Shown here: piece by piece, positions 44,132 to 53,909 of the stretch
Layout: each line of letters begins with the position of its first letter
How positions within the stretch are numbered: position 1 is the stretch's first letter
Source of the DNA: Chlamydiia bacterium
GTDB taxonomy: Bacteria; Chlamydiota; Chlamydiia; Chlamydiales; GCA-2402025
Direction of reading: 5' to 3'
Assembly: GCA_030427725.1 (NCBI GenBank)
Contig: JAUICV010000003.1
Coordinates: 62,001-126,000 of the forward strand
DNA: 64,000 bases
Program-made: the position numbers and the translations under genes
Notes under the pieces: model-generated
Databases searched by the model: none
What the model was told of the DNA's origin: nothing
What the model saw: the letters and a program-made list of their open reading frames with translations, nothing else

Positions 44132-45399
44132 TCAATAGGCAAGGACACATCTTGTGAGCTTGTTTTCTTTTTCTCTCTTAAAAATAGCGTTAAAATAACT
44201 GCTAAAAAGAGCATGGCAGGTAAAATCGACAGCGCAATTTTATAATCATAGCCTGAGTATTGATAGGGGATATTTTTAACAGTATTTTTTGTTCCCATAT
44301 CCAAGAAAAATCCAACAAGAGGTTGGATCGCAGAGCTTCCTACTGCGACAACAAGGTTTGTAAAAGCAATAGATAATCCTTTGAATTTTTCATCGACAAG
44401 CTCTGTCGCAAACGTAAAGTTCAAAAGCTGAGCAGAGGAGAAAAACCCGACTAGAAAGATAAGAGTGTACACAAGCCCAATTGGCATAGCGGTTAAATAG
44501 AGCACAGGAAGTAGTGCTAAAAATGTAAGTAAGATCCCTAGACCTAGGAAAGGTTTTCTTCTTCCAAATTTATCTGAAATGACCCCTACTAAAGGTCCTC
44601 CTATCATCCATCCGATAAAAAGCATAGACATAGCAAAGCTTGCTGTGTGTTTGCTCACATGATACGCAGACTGTAAAAAAGGGACTCCCCAAAGGCCTCC
44701 CAAAGCTGTTGTAGTCATATAAAAGAGCAAGGCAATGATAGCATTGATCCAGCTACGTGAGTTTTTGGTAACAACTTTGAACCCTTCAAAAAATTTTGAA
44801 GTTTGGTTTTCTTGAGACTCTTTTGTGACTTTTTGACTTTTTCGAACTAGAAGAAAAATCAAGATAGCTAGAGCAAATCCCATGATTCCAAGGATATGAA
44901 GAGCTTGTCTCCAGTGAAAGACTTTGACCATCAAACTAAGAGGACCTTGCCCGAAAACAGCACCTAACATTCCTATTGAGTTGGCAAGACCTACTAAAAA
45001 AGCTCTTTTTGCAGGTTTAAACCAATGTGAACACACAAAGACCATTGCAACAAAAGCAAAGGATGAACCAAGACCAATCAAAAACCTTCCAAGATATGCC
45101 AAAGAGATTTCTTGAGAAATGCCAAAGAAAATAGTGCCAGCTCCGCAGATAAGGGACGCTAGAGTTAGAAGTTTTCTTGCTCCGAAACGATCCATTAACA
45201 TTCCAACTGGAAGCTGCATAGGAGCATATGCATAAAAATAAAAAGCACTTAAGATTCCAATTTCAGCTGCATTTGCGTGAAAATTTTCCATCAGCTCTGG
45301 AACCATAACGGAAGGAGAGACCCTTAATAGATATTCATAAAAATAAAAAAATGCTGCAAGAGCCCAAATGACCCACTTAAGGGTTCTAACATCTCTCAT
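44128..45399 (-). CDS. MFS transporter (paralogue of 37904-39172)
   Basis: 423 residues, 12 membrane helices. MFS motif A: LPVGMLMDRFGARKLLTLAS. Other marks: RFLIGLGSSFAFVAMVFVCS, HWFKPAKRAFLVGLANSIG and DKFGRRKPFLGLGI in the middle loop. Side by side with the MFS at 37904, the stretch after helix 4 matches position by position (WF-x-P-x-K-(R/Q)-A-F-(L/V)-(V/I)-G...IGMLG-x-V), so they are paralogues. ATG 45399. Likely an importer of host metabolites; substrate unknown. Confidence 0.9.
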   Translation of the reverse strand: MRDVRTLKWVIWALAAFFYFYEYLLRVSPSVMVPELMENFHANAAEIGILSAFYFYAYAPMQLPVGMLMDRFGARKLLTLASLICGAGTIFFGISQEISLAYLGRFLIGLGSSFAFVAMVFVCSHWFKPAKRAFLVGLANSIGMLGAVFGQGPLSLMVKVFHWRQALHILGIMGFALAILIFLLVRKSQKVTKESQENQTSKFFEGFKVVTKNSRSWINAIIALLFYMTTTALGGLWGVPFLQSAYHVSKHTASFAMSMLFIGWMIGGPLVGVISDKFGRRKPFLGLGILLTFLALLPVLYLTAMPIGLVYTLIFLVGFFSSAQLLNFTFATELVDEKFKGLSIAFTNLVVAVGSSAIQPLVGFFLDMGTKNTVKNIPYQYSGYDYKIALSILPAMLFLAVILTLFLREKKKTSSQDVSLPID

Positions 45400-45491
45400 A
45401 ATAAGACCGGATTTTCACTGTTTTTAATACGTAATATTAGAAAAGAAATTGATTTCTTTCTAGGGGCAATTTTTTAATGAGTAGGTAAGTA

Positions 45492-45529
45492 GAGTATAAG
45501 CAAAGTCATGTAGACTTATGCTTATACTC
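45492..45529 (-). terminator. Hairpin downstream of the 45548 gene
   Basis: GAGTATAAGC (45492-45501) pairs with GCTTATACTC (45520-45529), and the inner AAGTC pairs with GACTT with a single bulge. It lies 19 bases beyond the minus-strand stop at 45548. There is no U tract, so termination is not assured. Confidence 0.4.
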
Positions 45530-45547
45530 GTTTGAAGCGGTCTCAGG

Positions 45548-47035
45548 CTACTCAAGATCAACTGTTTGAGCTGTTACAACTTGATATACATCATCACCAT
45601 CTGCATAGAAAGTATCTCCAGAAACGGTTATTCCATATTCAGCTGCTGCATCGCCAGAAGCTGTTCGTAGTCTTTCTGTAGCTTTTTTAAGAGCATCTTT
45701 AACTTTTTGATCAATACTATCTAATTTATTTTGGACCTCTTTGAGTCTATTTTCTAATTTGTTTTGAATAAATCCATCAAGATCTCCTAGAGCACCAACC
45801 ATTTTGTTAGTTCCCTGTGCTGGTATAATTTCTCCGCAAGTGAAGCACTGATTGTATCCAGAACTTGTTTTGTAAGATGTTTTGATTTCTTTTCCAGATT
45901 GAGAAGTTTGTTTTTGAGTCGCTTTGTTTAAGGATACTAGAGTTAAACTTTGAGTTGCTAAAGAAAGGTTGACTGAAGCTGTAACTAGGCCATCTAAATC
46001 AACTCCCATATATTTAACTACACCATCATTAGTGGTTGCTAAAAGAACTACTTGTCCTTCACCCATCTCAGTAAGCTCTTTTATCGATGAAATGGTAAAA
46101 TCCGGTGTTGATATTGAGGTCTGAGTGCCATATATATCTACTAATCCACCTAAGCTCCCGTTTGTATCTAAAGTAATGGCTGTGGCTTCTCCTGTTAAAG
46201 CTGCTGAAACTAAAACTTTTGAGACATTTTCTGGGTCTAAAGTCTTTGATGCAATACGAGTTAAAGAGCTGTTTCCTTTTTGAATTAAAGCTTTTGAAGT
46301 AGACTTGTTTATTGAAGCTACAAAGAAATTTCCTTTTCCGTCAACATCAAGACTTTCTAAAGAATGGTTTGATCCTAAAAGTGTTGGACTTGACAACGTT
46401 GTTTTGTTTTTGTTGAGTTTGATGGCATAAACTTTATTGTCAGTTGTTTGGTAGGCGATCACTGCAACTCCATTAGACAGGGTTTTCGTTAGAACGCGAG
46501 CTGCATTTTTTACCTTCGTGTGAAGTTTTATTTTTGTTTCTCTAAGCCCAGTGCCTTTTTCTGCTATTGCGTCATATTTTTTAGCTACAAGGTGTTTATC
46601 TTTAGTGATAGCAGCAAGTATCCAAGCTCCTTCATCAGTTTCGGTTAGATCGCAATCATTATCAGCTTGAAACTGGACGAAGTCTTCTAGAAGAATATCA
46701 GCATAGGGCATAATATTACCAGCTAGTATGACTAAGCGTTTAACTATAAGTTGTGCTTTGTTGCCCGTGCCTTTTTTTTTAAAAACAACTAGGCCTTGAT
46801 CTCTAGCGTTTAGTTTACATTTAGGGATCGTTACAAAATCTATGGGATATCCGTCTGAATCAAGCTTTCCGAGAAGCTGGGTTGCAATGGGAATTTCTAT
46901 TGAGGGGAGGCTTTGGTTTAGAAAGTTTTCCAGTGCAGGGTTTGGGGTTACGAGGAATCCTACAGGTGGAGGAGCAGTAAAACAATTTCCAACGAGAACA
47001 AGAGATAAAAGTAATAGGGAGAAAAATTTTTTCAT
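45548..47035 (-). CDS. Secreted protein of unknown function, beta-rich
   Basis: 495 residues with a clear signal peptide (KKFFSLLLLSLVLVGNCFTA, cleavage before PPPVG). The body is beta-strand rich with repeated units of about 40-45 residues (VLTKTLSNGVAVIAYQTTDN, LESLDVDGKGNFFVASINKS, ITLDTNGSLGGLVDIYGTQT), suggestive of a beta-propeller. Near residue 400 is CFTCGE, then a helical coiled segment (NKLENRLKEVQNKLDSIDQK) and a short end. It starts at ATG 47035. The next gene upstream is a second secreted protein of the same kind. No family named. Confidence 0.65.
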   Translation of the reverse strand: MKKFFSLLLLSLVLVGNCFTAPPPVGFLVTPNPALENFLNQSLPSIEIPIATQLLGKLDSDGYPIDFVTIPKCKLNARDQGLVVFKKKGTGNKAQLIVKRLVILAGNIMPYADILLEDFVQFQADNDCDLTETDEGAWILAAITKDKHLVAKKYDAIAEKGTGLRETKIKLHTKVKNAARVLTKTLSNGVAVIAYQTTDNKVYAIKLNKNKTTLSSPTLLGSNHSLESLDVDGKGNFFVASINKSTSKALIQKGNSSLTRIASKTLDPENVSKVLVSAALTGEATAITLDTNGSLGGLVDIYGTQTSISTPDFTISSIKELTEMGEGQVVLLATTNDGVVKYMGVDLDGLVTASVNLSLATQSLTLVSLNKATQKQTSQSGKEIKTSYKTSSGYNQCFTCGEIIPAQGTNKMVGALGDLDGFIQNKLENRLKEVQNKLDSIDQKVKDALKKATERLRTASGDAAAEYGITVSGDTFYADGDDVYQVVTAQTVDLE

Positions 47036-47178
47036 GACAAAAACCTTTAGTTTGTTAACAAAAAAATTGTAGATTAAATTTTTTTCTTAAAAGTGTAAAC
47101 CTTTTTAAAAGAAAATATTTATAGTTAAATGTTGAAAATAAAAATGAGTGGATAAGGTAGTTGCTGACTGAAAGACAG

Positions 47179-48729
47179 TCAGAGAGGATCCTCTTCATCA
47201 TCAGATAAAACTTCAAACTTTTGCACGGCAACAAGCTCATTTGGGTTAGAGCTAAGCATTGACATTTCAGTAGAAAAAGTAACGTTAGTACCACGATTAG
47301 CTGAGCTAGAAGAGAGTCTAGCTTTTCTTATTTGTCGTTTTACCGTGGGTTTAGAGAACACATTTCCAAGTGTAAGAGGAGGTCTTGACGTTGATGTTTT
47401 TGCTGTCACAACTCGGCGCCCTTTTATCTTGAGGAGAGTTCTATTTTTTGGGGATAGGTAGGAACTTTTAGGATCCACAAAGATTGAAAACAGCCCAACT
47501 CCTGATGATATTTTTCTGTGATGTACAATGGTTTTATGTGAAGAGGTTGCGATTGAATTAGATACTGTATCATGGGAAATAATGTCTATAGAGGCTTTTT
47601 CTTTAGATAAAGTTGTGACTTTTCGTAAATTCGAAGACTTTTTTGCTGAGAGAAGTATGATTTCTCCAGTGGATTGAGTTACGCTGATAGCTAATGTTCC
47701 GATTTGATTTATTGCTGAAGAGAGAACAGTGGAAACAGCGGTAGGAAAAGTTCCGGTTGTTGGGTTGTCTGAGGTCAGATCAAACACTGTGTTTAATTTG
47801 TTTCCAGAGGTTAGGTAGACAGCAGTGACTTCATTTGACAGCGTTGTTAAAATTTCTAGATCTGTAATGGTATCGTCAGAGATTTTTACAGCAGACTTTA
47901 ATGAGTTTTTTTTCCACTTTGCATAGTAGGGTTTTTTATCTTTGTTTCCTTTTAGAGCTAAGAGTGCCGTTTTGCTTCCTGTAATGGATAACCCTTGTAA
48001 ATCAAAGGCTTGTGAGGGGGTTGGAAGTTTTCTAACATTTGAAAATGTTTTAGTTTTTGTATCTAAGACAGCTGTATAGATGTTGCTTCGCCACTGAGAT
48101 ACAACAAGAACTTTTTCTCCTTCTAAAAAGCAACATTGGACTTTTGTGGCTTTTCTTAACGTCTCTGGAAAATTAGAAACTGCTTTAAAAGAGACCCCAT
48201 GATTTTTTAGGTGACTTTTATTGATAATGCGCACACCCATATTATTGGAAGCATCAGAAAAGGCTGCGACAATTCGTTTATTCACAAGCTTTGCGGTATC
48301 AAAATTTAGACGTTTAGTAGAAGGTTCATCGTTGAAAAACTTTAGCGTAGCTTTTAGATCTGTCCAAGAACTAGATTTATCAAAATGCAAAGAATTATCC
48401 GAAGAGCGGGACGCTCGGCTATCGAAAACGACTAGCTTGCCCCTGTTTGGCTTGTCTTGGATCAGTTCTAGAACCACAGCTCTATTGTTGTCTAAAAGCG
48501 TACAATCCAAGATGTGGGGAAGTCCAACTAAAGTATTGTTTTTAGAGCATTTTAAGGTTCTTATAGAAAGGATATCTTCTTGTAGATGTTGCTTAGTCGG
48601 ATCAGTAATCACTCCGTCATGATTTATATTTGATCCCGAGTGTATTTTTATACTGCCAACTGGCGCTGCATCTATTTGACTTACGATGAAAGGGGAACTT
48701 AAAATCAAGCAAGCTGTCATTAACTTCAC
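47179..48729 (-). CDS. Secreted protein of unknown function, tandem to 45548 gene
   Basis: 516 residues. A signal peptide follows either GTG 48729 or ATG 48720 (TACLILSSPFIVSQIDAA); GTG 48729 gives the basic start MKLM and I use it. The body has repeated beta segments (GEKVLVVSQWRSNIYTAVLD, KTALLALKGNKDKKPYYAKW, LSNEVTAVYLTSGNKLNTVF) like the neighbour at 45548, then a basic, Ser-rich low-complexity tail (about 430-490) and an acidic end SDDEEDPL. Gene pair on the same strand, 143 bases apart. Perhaps surface-exposed; no family recognised. Confidence 0.6.
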   Translation of the reverse strand: MKLMTACLILSSPFIVSQIDAAPVGSIKIHSGSNINHDGVITDPTKQHLQEDILSIRTLKCSKNNTLVGLPHILDCTLLDNNRAVVLELIQDKPNRGKLVVFDSRASRSSDNSLHFDKSSSWTDLKATLKFFNDEPSTKRLNFDTAKLVNKRIVAAFSDASNNMGVRIINKSHLKNHGVSFKAVSNFPETLRKATKVQCCFLEGEKVLVVSQWRSNIYTAVLDTKTKTFSNVRKLPTPSQAFDLQGLSITGSKTALLALKGNKDKKPYYAKWKKNSLKSAVKISDDTITDLEILTTLSNEVTAVYLTSGNKLNTVFDLTSDNPTTGTFPTAVSTVLSSAINQIGTLAISVTQSTGEIILLSAKKSSNLRKVTTLSKEKASIDIISHDTVSNSIATSSHKTIVHHRKISSGVGLFSIFVDPKSSYLSPKNRTLLKIKGRRVVTAKTSTSRPPLTLGNVFSKPTVKRQIRKARLSSSSANRGTNVTFSTEMSMLSSNPNELVAVQKFEVLSDDEEDPL

Positions 48730-48896
48730 TAGGCTACCTATAAGTTGATAGATGACTAAATTTTTTTATAGAAAATGATTTTGTATTTGTAAACTGAATA
48801 AAAAAACATTTTTCAAAAACTACTTATTGGAATGTCTTGATGTAATAATGAAAAATTCTATAAAAGAAAGTAGATAGATTAGATGAGGGTTTCCTT

Positions 48897-50024
48897 GTGT
48901 TTAGACATCAAAAGCTCATTTTATTAGTGCTTTGTTTTTTCTGTGTTTTTTCATCTTGTTCCAAGAAGAAAAAAGAAATTAAAAGACCTCCTGTAAAAGT
49001 TGAAGCTGCAAAAACTGCAAAAGCTACAATCCCTATTTTTTTAGAAGGTATTGGTCATGTGCGGGCCTATAACCAAGCTAAGATAAAATCTAGAGTGGAA
49101 GGCGTTTTGTTTGATGTTCATTATGAGCAAGGGCAGGTGGTTGAACAAGACATGTCGCTTATGACCATCGATCCAAGGCCTTATGAAGCTCAACTAAAAC
49201 AAGCGGAAGGTGATTTTATTCGTTATAGCGCTGATTTAAAGTTCGCTCAAGATAAGGCGCTTAGATACTCTAAACTTGTTGAAGAGAGTTATGTGTCTCA
49301 GCTGCATTTCGATGAATATGTTTCTAATGTCAATGCTTTGCAAGGACAGGTCAAAAAAACACAAGGGGAGATCGATAACGCAAAGTTAAATCTAGAGTAT
49401 TGCAAAGTTATAGCCCCATTCACTGGGAGAATTGGTAAAAGACTGATCGATAAAGGAAATCTTGTCACAAATGATGGGTCAACACTGATTATCTTAAATC
49501 AAATTCAACCGATTTTTGTTGATTTTTCCCTCCCAGAAAAGGACCTGCTGAAAATTCAGAAAAAAGAGGCTCTTTCAGATTTGAAAGTTAAAATCAAAGT
49601 TGAAGATGTCGAAAACTTCGATGAAGACGGGGAGCTTATCGTGATTGATAACGATATCAATGCGCAAACAGGCATGATTCCATTAAGAGCTCAGTTCCAG
49701 AATAAAAAAAGATTACTTTGGCATGGACAGTTTGTGAAAGCCAAATTGATTTTAGAAATGAAAAAAGATGCCATCTTAATTCCAGAAGATGCTTTGTGTT
49801 TGGGGCAAAAGGGGAATTATGTCTATGTCATTGATCACGGTTCAACCGCTAGAAAAGTTGATGTGACAATTGGTGAGTGCCTAAGTGGTCTTGTAGAAAT
49901 TAAATCAGGATTGAAGGGGACTGAGCTAGTTGTTACCAATGGGCAAATTAGTTTAAAGACAGGATCTGAAGTGAGTATTAAAAGTACAGATGACGAGATC
50001 TTAAAAAAACTAAAGTTATTTTAA
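48897..50024 (+). CDS. RND efflux periplasmic adaptor lipoprotein
   Basis: 375 residues, GTG start with AGGG upstream. Lipoprotein signal LILLVLCFFCVFSSCSKKKK (lipobox SSC). AcrA/MexA order: VEGVLFDVHYEQGQVVEQDM (lipoyl half), helical hairpin with SQLHFDEYVSNVNALQGQVK, APFTGRIGKRLIDKGNLV, then barrel ILNQIQPIFVDFSLPEKDLL, and RAQFQNKKRLLWHGQFVKAK. It bridges the RND pump, encoded three bases later, to an outer-membrane channel. No TolC gene is in this operon, so it may share the TolC-like protein at 25595 or another. Confidence 0.92.
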   Translation: MFRHQKLILLVLCFFCVFSSCSKKKKEIKRPPVKVEAAKTAKATIPIFLEGIGHVRAYNQAKIKSRVEGVLFDVHYEQGQVVEQDMSLMTIDPRPYEAQLKQAEGDFIRYSADLKFAQDKALRYSKLVEESYVSQLHFDEYVSNVNALQGQVKKTQGEIDNAKLNLEYCKVIAPFTGRIGKRLIDKGNLVTNDGSTLIILNQIQPIFVDFSLPEKDLLKIQKKEALSDLKVKIKVEDVENFDEDGELIVIDNDINAQTGMIPLRAQFQNKKRLLWHGQFVKAKLILEMKKDAILIPEDALCLGQKGNYVYVIDHGSTARKVDVTIGECLSGLVEIKSGLKGTELVVTNGQISLKTGSEVSIKSTDDEILKKLKLF

Positions 50025-50027
50025 ATT

Positions 50028-53000
50028 ATGAATTTATCGAGACCTTTTATTAAAAGACCTGTGATGGCAACGCTGTTGATGTTGCCACTGATCGTGTTTG
50101 GAATATACGCTTATAAGCTTCTTCCGGTTTCGACGATTCCTTTTATCGAACCGCCAATTATCGAAGTGTCTACAACGTATCCTGGCGCGAGTCCTGAAGA
50201 AATGGGACGTTTAGTTGCCGGCCCTTTGGAAAGGCAGTTTATGCTTATGCAAGGGATCATGTTTGTCGCTTCACAAAATGATTACCAGACCTCAACGATT
50301 ATCTGTCAGTTTCATAAAGATGTCGATATCAACGTGGCAGCTCAGGAAGTTCAAAACGCCATTGATAAAGCTCAAGGACAGCTTCCGAAAAATCTTCCAA
50401 ATCCACCAACATATCAGAAAAACAACCCTTCAAACACTCCTATTTTATATGCGGTGATCCATTCTGATACCGTGCCAGCTTCAAAACTATATGAGTATGG
50501 TTATACTTTTCTAGGTCAGCAAGTAGGGACAATTGATGGGGTTGCAGATATAGATACATATGGATTCCCTTATGCTGTAAGGGTGCAAGTTGATCCAGAG
50601 TCACTTGCTGCAAAAAATATATCACTAAGTGAGGTCGCTCAGGCAATAGATCAAGAAAACCCAGATCAGCCAACAGGTAAGTTCTATGGTCCAAATAGAA
50701 GTATAGTGACAAGAACTAAAGGTCAAATCTTTAAAGCAGATGAATACAACAACTTAATCATCAAATATCAAGATGGGAACCCAGTTAGAATAGGTGATGT
50801 AGGGAAGGCGTTCCCGAGCCTTCAAAATGACAAGCAAGATTTTCGTTGGATATGGAAAAATGATGGAGTCAATGAAGAAGATGAAGTTGTTGCCTTAGCA
50901 ATCTACAAGCAACAAGGGTTTAATACGCTAAAGGTCAGTACAGAAGTTGAACAGCTTTTAATGAAGCTAAAAGAAGATCTTCCTCCAAGTATTAAGTTTT
51001 CAATCCCCTTTACCCAATCAACTTTTATCGAAGAGGCTGTTGACGAAGTAGAGGTTACTTTACTTATTGCCTTTTTGCTAGTGGTAGTTGTTGTGTATGT
51101 CTATCTTGGGAAAATACGGAATAGCGTCATCCCTTTGATTACATTGCCAATTACAATCACTGGAACGTTTGTTTTGATGTTTATTTTTGGCTATAGCATC
51201 GATATCATGTCGATGTCTGCCTTGACTTTATCAATCGGATTTTTAGTTGATGACGCCATTGTTGTTTTAGAAAATATTGTCAGACATGTCGAAATGAAAA
51301 AAAAGCCCTATCAAGGGGCTTTAGATGGTTCAAAACAAATCATATTAACAGTTATTTCTATTTCTATTTGTCTCTGTATTGTTTTTGTTCCGCTTTTATT
51401 TATGCAGGGGATGATAGGAGCGATTTTTCATGAGTTTGCAGCAGTCATTCTAATCGCTGTATTATTCTCCGCTTTTATTTCACTGTCTCTAACTCCAATG
51501 CTCTGCTCTCGGTTTGTTCCTCCTTATGGAACTGAGAGAAAAACTCGCATGGAAAAAATTTCAGATCGTATCAATAACACGTTACTTAAGCTCTATGAGC
51601 CTTCGCTTAAATGGCTATTGCAGCATAAGAAATGGATTGTTGTCTTTTGTACGGTGAATGTCGCTGCATCGGTTTATCTTTTTGTCATTTTGCCGAAAGA
51701 ATTTCTTCCAGAAAATGACTTAGGGGCTATTCAAGGATTTGCTATTGCAAAGGAGGGCACATCTCCTGAAAAGATGGACCGTATCATCGAAGAGTTTCAG
51801 CAAATCATTATGAAAAATAAATATGTGAACACGATGGCTCGTATGGCCTCTGTTCCAACTGACAACCAGTCTATGTTTTTTGTTAATCTAATTCCATCTA
51901 AGAAGCGACCAGATATTTGGACTGTTATGAAACAAATACGAAAAGATTTAGAAGAAGTTGTTGGGGTCAACGTCTTTATGAAAGCCTTTCCATTGATTAA
52001 CTTACAAGTTGGAAACACGACATCTGGAAAAGCCAACTATCAATATATTCTTAAAGCATTTGATCAAGATGAACTGTTTGAATCTTCAGAAAAGCTTTTA
52101 ACAGCTCTTAGAAAAAGACCTGAGCTAGCGCAGGTGAATTCTAACTTACTTGGGGATACTCCAATGCTAGATATATCGTTGCTTCGAGACCAGGCCCACT
52201 CTTACGGCAACTTAAATGCAAGTGATATAGAAGATGCTTTGATGTATGCATATGGAGAGACCTATATCTCAAAGATTAATAATCCTGAGAATATGTATTA
52301 TGTAATTTTGGAAAATAAACCAAGCGCTCAAAAAGATCCTCAAGATACATCACTGTTATATGTTGGTAAAAAAACCAGGCGTGTTGAAGACAATAATATG
52401 ATTAATGAAAACGATTCTTCTAGAAATTCAACACAAGTTGCCATTGATTCTATTATTGATAAAAAAATTGTGGCCGGTCCTCTAGAGATTAATCACATCA
52501 ATACAATGAATTCTGTAACTATAGCTTTCGATGTAGGTGAAGGGTACGCCCTTTCTGAGGCTATTGCTGCTTTAGAAGACGAAGCAAAAAATGTATTGCC
52601 TCAAACTGTTTTTAGGGAGTTAGCTGGAAACACAGCAGCTTTTAAACAAACCTTTAGGCAGATGACGATCTTTTTGCTTTTAGCTATCTTTGTGATCTAT
52701 ATCATTTTAGGTGTTTTGTACGAAAATTTCCTACAGCCACTCACTCCGCTGTCAGCGCTTCCAGTTGCAATGTTTGGAGGGTTGTTGACTCTTTTAATTT
52801 TTGGAGAAAGCCTTTCTATTTATGCTCTAATCGGACTGATCATGTTAATTGGTATTGTCATGAAAAATGGAATCTTGGTCGTTGACTTTGCTTTAGAAGA
52901 GATGAATGACAATAAAAAAGATCCTTTTGATGCAGTGATTTCAGCGTGTCTGACTCGATTTAGACCTATTATTATGACAACACTTGCAGCAATGATGGGT

Positions 53001-53198
53001 GCTGTTCCTGTTGCAATAGGTGTTGGTGGAACGGTAGCTAAAGGTAGAGCTCCTCTTGGAATGGTCATAGTTGGTGGTCTTATTTTTTCTCAGCTCATCA
53101 CTTTATATGTGATTCCAGCAATCTTTTTGATTGTATCTAAAGTTAATGACAAGGTTATTAACAAATATCCGATTTTTCAGGATCTAGATGTAGAGTAA
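50028..53198 (+). CDS. RND-family efflux pump inner membrane protein (AcrB type)
   Basis: 1056 residues with the AcrB layout: N-terminal helix (KRPVMATLLMLPLIVFGIYA), STTYPGASPEEMGRLVAGPL porter entry, helices 2-6 with SIGFLVDDAIVVLENIVRHV carrying the two essential Asp of the proton relay, large second porter, and GIVMKNGILVVDFALEEM with the Lys partner. The C-terminus ends after VNDKVINKYPIFQDLDVE. It is a proton-driven exporter of drugs or lipids. The adaptor gene precedes it by three bases. Confidence 0.96.
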   Translation: MNLSRPFIKRPVMATLLMLPLIVFGIYAYKLLPVSTIPFIEPPIIEVSTTYPGASPEEMGRLVAGPLERQFMLMQGIMFVASQNDYQTSTIICQFHKDVDINVAAQEVQNAIDKAQGQLPKNLPNPPTYQKNNPSNTPILYAVIHSDTVPASKLYEYGYTFLGQQVGTIDGVADIDTYGFPYAVRVQVDPESLAAKNISLSEVAQAIDQENPDQPTGKFYGPNRSIVTRTKGQIFKADEYNNLIIKYQDGNPVRIGDVGKAFPSLQNDKQDFRWIWKNDGVNEEDEVVALAIYKQQGFNTLKVSTEVEQLLMKLKEDLPPSIKFSIPFTQSTFIEEAVDEVEVTLLIAFLLVVVVVYVYLGKIRNSVIPLITLPITITGTFVLMFIFGYSIDIMSMSALTLSIGFLVDDAIVVLENIVRHVEMKKKPYQGALDGSKQIILTVISISICLCIVFVPLLFMQGMIGAIFHEFAAVILIAVLFSAFISLSLTPMLCSRFVPPYGTERKTRMEKISDRINNTLLKLYEPSLKWLLQHKKWIVVFCTVNVAASVYLFVILPKEFLPENDLGAIQGFAIAKEGTSPEKMDRIIEEFQQIIMKNKYVNTMARMASVPTDNQSMFFVNLIPSKKRPDIWTVMKQIRKDLEEVVGVNVFMKAFPLINLQVGNTTSGKANYQYILKAFDQDELFESSEKLLTALRKRPELAQVNSNLLGDTPMLDISLLRDQAHSYGNLNASDIEDALMYAYGETYISKINNPENMYYVILENKPSAQKDPQDTSLLYVGKKTRRVEDNNMINENDSSRNSTQVAIDSIIDKKIVAGPLEINHINTMNSVTIAFDVGEGYALSEAIAALEDEAKNVLPQTVFRELAGNTAAFKQTFRQMTIFLLLAIFVIYIILGVLYENFLQPLTPLSALPVAMFGGLLTLLIFGESLSIYALIGLIMLIGIVMKNGILVVDFALEEMNDNKKDPFDAVISACLTRFRPIIMTTLAAMMGAVPVAIGVGGTVAKGRAPLGMVIVGGLIFSQLITLYVIPAIFLIVSKVNDKVINKYPIFQDLDVE

Positions 53199-53244
53199 AC
53201 GTTTTTTGAAGCGTAGGTAGCTTCGTTAAACATTCCATAAGCGA

Positions 53245-53787
53245 TTAGGGGGTCTTTTTGTCTAGATAGCTTAAGATTTTCTGAGAGCACTCGGAAACAG
53301 TTGATAACTCGGTGTTTACTGTAATTGTTGGACGTTCTGGCGAATCATAGGTTTCGTTAATTCCAGCTAGGCGAATGCTGTCATCGCTTTTTTGTTTATG
53401 ATAAAGACCTTTTGGGTCCCTTTTTGCACAAGCTTCAACAGAGGCTTTTATCCAAATTTCAACAAATCGAATATTTTCGCGCTCAAAGCGCTCTTTGACC
53501 ATAGTTCTGTAGATTTTTTTAGGAAAAACAAAAGCTGTAATTACATACTCTGTTCCTTCTCGAAAATGCTCTAAGGCTAGATCTACCATGCGATTTGCGT
53601 TTGCTTGAAGTCCTTTTTCCCCATGAGGAAGGTCGTTATTGAATCGTTTGCGAACAGCATCTCCATCAAGAATTTTAACTTTATGTTTACCTAACTTTTT
53701 TTCTGTGTATTCCGCTAATGTAGATTTGCCTGCTCCAGATAATCCTGTAAAAAATAGGACAGTTTTTGGCGAAAGTGAAACAGACAT
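53245..53787 (-). CDS. cysC: Adenylylsulfate kinase-like protein
   Basis: 180 residues. Walker A FTGLSGAGKSTLAEY, then LDGDAVRKRFNNDLP and RDPKGLYHKQKSD and YDSPERPTITVNTE match the APS kinase (CysC) pattern; LDGDxxR and the late DPKGLY are diagnostic. APS kinases phosphorylate adenylylsulfate to PAPS. No sulfurylase or other sulfate gene lies in the window, so it may work in PAPS-dependent sulfation or be a related kinase. ATG 53787 follows GGAGATAG. Confidence 0.85.
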   Translation of the reverse strand: MSVSLSPKTVLFFTGLSGAGKSTLAEYTEKKLGKHKVKILDGDAVRKRFNNDLPHGEKGLQANANRMVDLALEHFREGTEYVITAFVFPKKIYRTMVKERFERENIRFVEIWIKASVEACAKRDPKGLYHKQKSDDSIRLAGINETYDSPERPTITVNTELSTVSECSQKILSYLDKKTP

Positions 53788-53909
53788 ACTATCTCCTAAT
53801 AAGGGATTGAAAAGACATTATTTTACTAAAAGAGGTTGATTTAAGATAGGGGAAAAAAATTTAAAATTAAAATATTTATGTTTCCATGAAATTAATTAGT
53901 TTAAATATA

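Noticed and set aside
47055-47294. 79-codon minus-strand frame overlapping the end of the 47179 gene
   Set aside because: It lies in the AT-rich gap with Phe/Leu-rich content, no ribosome site, and it overlaps a better gene in another frame.
50440-50712. Antisense frame inside the RND transporter gene
   Set aside because: The sense strand has strong AcrB motifs, so the antisense frame is a shadow.
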